Assembly (NCBI GenBank): GCA_900754715.1
Contig: CAAEDX010000221.1
Span: 1-14,382 of the forward strand
DNA length: 14,382 nt
Origin: Erysipelotrichaceae bacterium
GTDB taxonomy: Bacteria; Bacillota_I; Bacilli_A; Erysipelotrichales; Erysipelotrichaceae
Direction of reading: 5' to 3'
Positions 13,871-14,382 of the stretch are shown piece after piece. The notes beneath the pieces were generated by a model that had not been told where the DNA came from, ran no database searches, and worked only from the letters and a program-made list of their open reading frames with translations. Position 1 is the first letter of the stretch. The number at the start of each line of letters is the position of its first letter. A program made the position numbers and the translations under genes.

Positions 13871-14382
13871 TCAACTTCCTTCCTTATGGATCAGCTCATT
13901 GCGCTGTACGATCAGCTGGTTCTTTTCCATGGCAAGCTGTGCCTTCTGCAATGGATCGCTAACGTTTTTCACTCTGTCATTGAGTGCCTGTATCTTGTCC
14001 TCCAGAATGCATGACCTTACCTTGGTCAGCGCTTCCCGCAGCACCTGCGGGTCGATCTCTCCGCGGGCGAGCTCCCACTGAGCAACATTCAAAAGCAGAT
14101 CGCGCACGGGCTCCTCCGCGATCTGGTCATACAGTTCACTGACAGAGAGGGTCTCGTGGTCACGATAATGATCGATAATGTACATTGCTAGTTTGTTACT
14201 GTTGTCATCCTTGAAAAATCCAAGTTCTTCCTTGAACACATCTGCCGCGGCCGCGCCGGCAAGCATCTGTGAAAGGATCTCATATTCCGCCTGTTTCTGG
14301 CCGCTCATCGGATAAGTCAGATACTGGCGCTTTTCAAACTGCGGCCGCTCCGGTTTTTCGCTTTCCTGATGATCGACAGGGA
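13871..14382 (-). CDS. dnaG: DNA primase, C-terminal part (5' end beyond window)
   Basis: The frame is open to the right edge and gives 169 residues, starting in a polar linker and then forming the helical C-terminal helicase-binding domain of DnaG. This domain contacts DnaB-type helicase at the replication fork; the catalytic zinc and TOPRIM domains lie outside the window. The segment from about residue 25 ([10 protein letters not shown]) has the heptad-rich helical pattern of the primase C-terminal domain. The tail contains a long helix ([19 protein letters not shown]). Sequence conservation here is low, so the call leans on position: it ends 4 nt before rpoD, as dnaG does in Bacillota. An internal ATG at 14308 is not the start. 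Confidence 0.88.
   Translation of the reverse strand, partial: PVDHQESEKPERPQFEKRQYLTYPMSGQKQAEYEILSQMLAGAAAADVFKEELGFFKDDNSNKLAMYIIDHYRDHETLSVSELYDQIAEEPVRDLLLNVAQWELARGEIDPQVLREALTKVRSCILEDKIQALNDRVKNVSDPLQKAQLAMEKNQLIVQRNELIHKEGS

Overview
The window is a chromosomal segment of a Gram-positive Bacillota bacterium. Strong AGGAGG ribosome-binding sites, a primary sigma factor next to dnaG, a comG pilus operon, and both MEP-pathway iron-sulfur enzymes support this. The gene set and rough order (dnaG, rpoD, trmK, ispH, cshB, nfo, ispG, pbpA, rpmG, YqgX-like hydrolase, comGA, comGB) match a compacted form of the well-known Bacillus subtilis sigA to comG region. The fairly high GC and the missing genes would fit an Erysipelotrichia-type gut Firmicute, but that placement is an inference.

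Left part (1-4917, all minus strand): the 5' end of a competence pilus operon (comGA, then comGB running off the left edge), a metallo-beta-lactamase-fold hydrolase, ribosomal protein L33 and a class B penicillin-binding protein. L33 (rpmG) has a strong extended -10 promoter, and hairpin terminators follow rpmG and the hydrolase.

Middle (about 5115-6676): an IS110-family insertion sequence inserted between the divergent genes pbpA and ispG. It encodes an intact 431-residue DEDD/serine transposase, has 11-bp subterminal inverted repeats, and has a structured non-coding end upstream of the transposase. That non-coding end contains short stretches matching both flanks of the insertion, arranged like the two halves of a bridge-RNA target-binding loop. 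This is the most interesting signal in the window.

Right part: ispG (+) converges on a cyclophilin lipoprotein gene across a shared bidirectional terminator. Minus-strand nfo and cshB overlap by 4 bp, and cshB is divergent from ispH (+). ispH converges on trmK across a hairpin that contains the end of trmK. The cluster trmK-rpoD-dnaG (minus strand) is tightly packed, with dnaG truncated by the right edge.

Together the resident genes cover core functions: replication priming, sigma factor, tRNA modification, RNA helicase, AP-site DNA repair, isoprenoid synthesis by the final two MEP steps, extracytoplasmic folding, wall synthesis, translation, and DNA uptake. Apart from the insertion sequence this is ordinary backbone. 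Long ORFs antisense to these genes are shadows.
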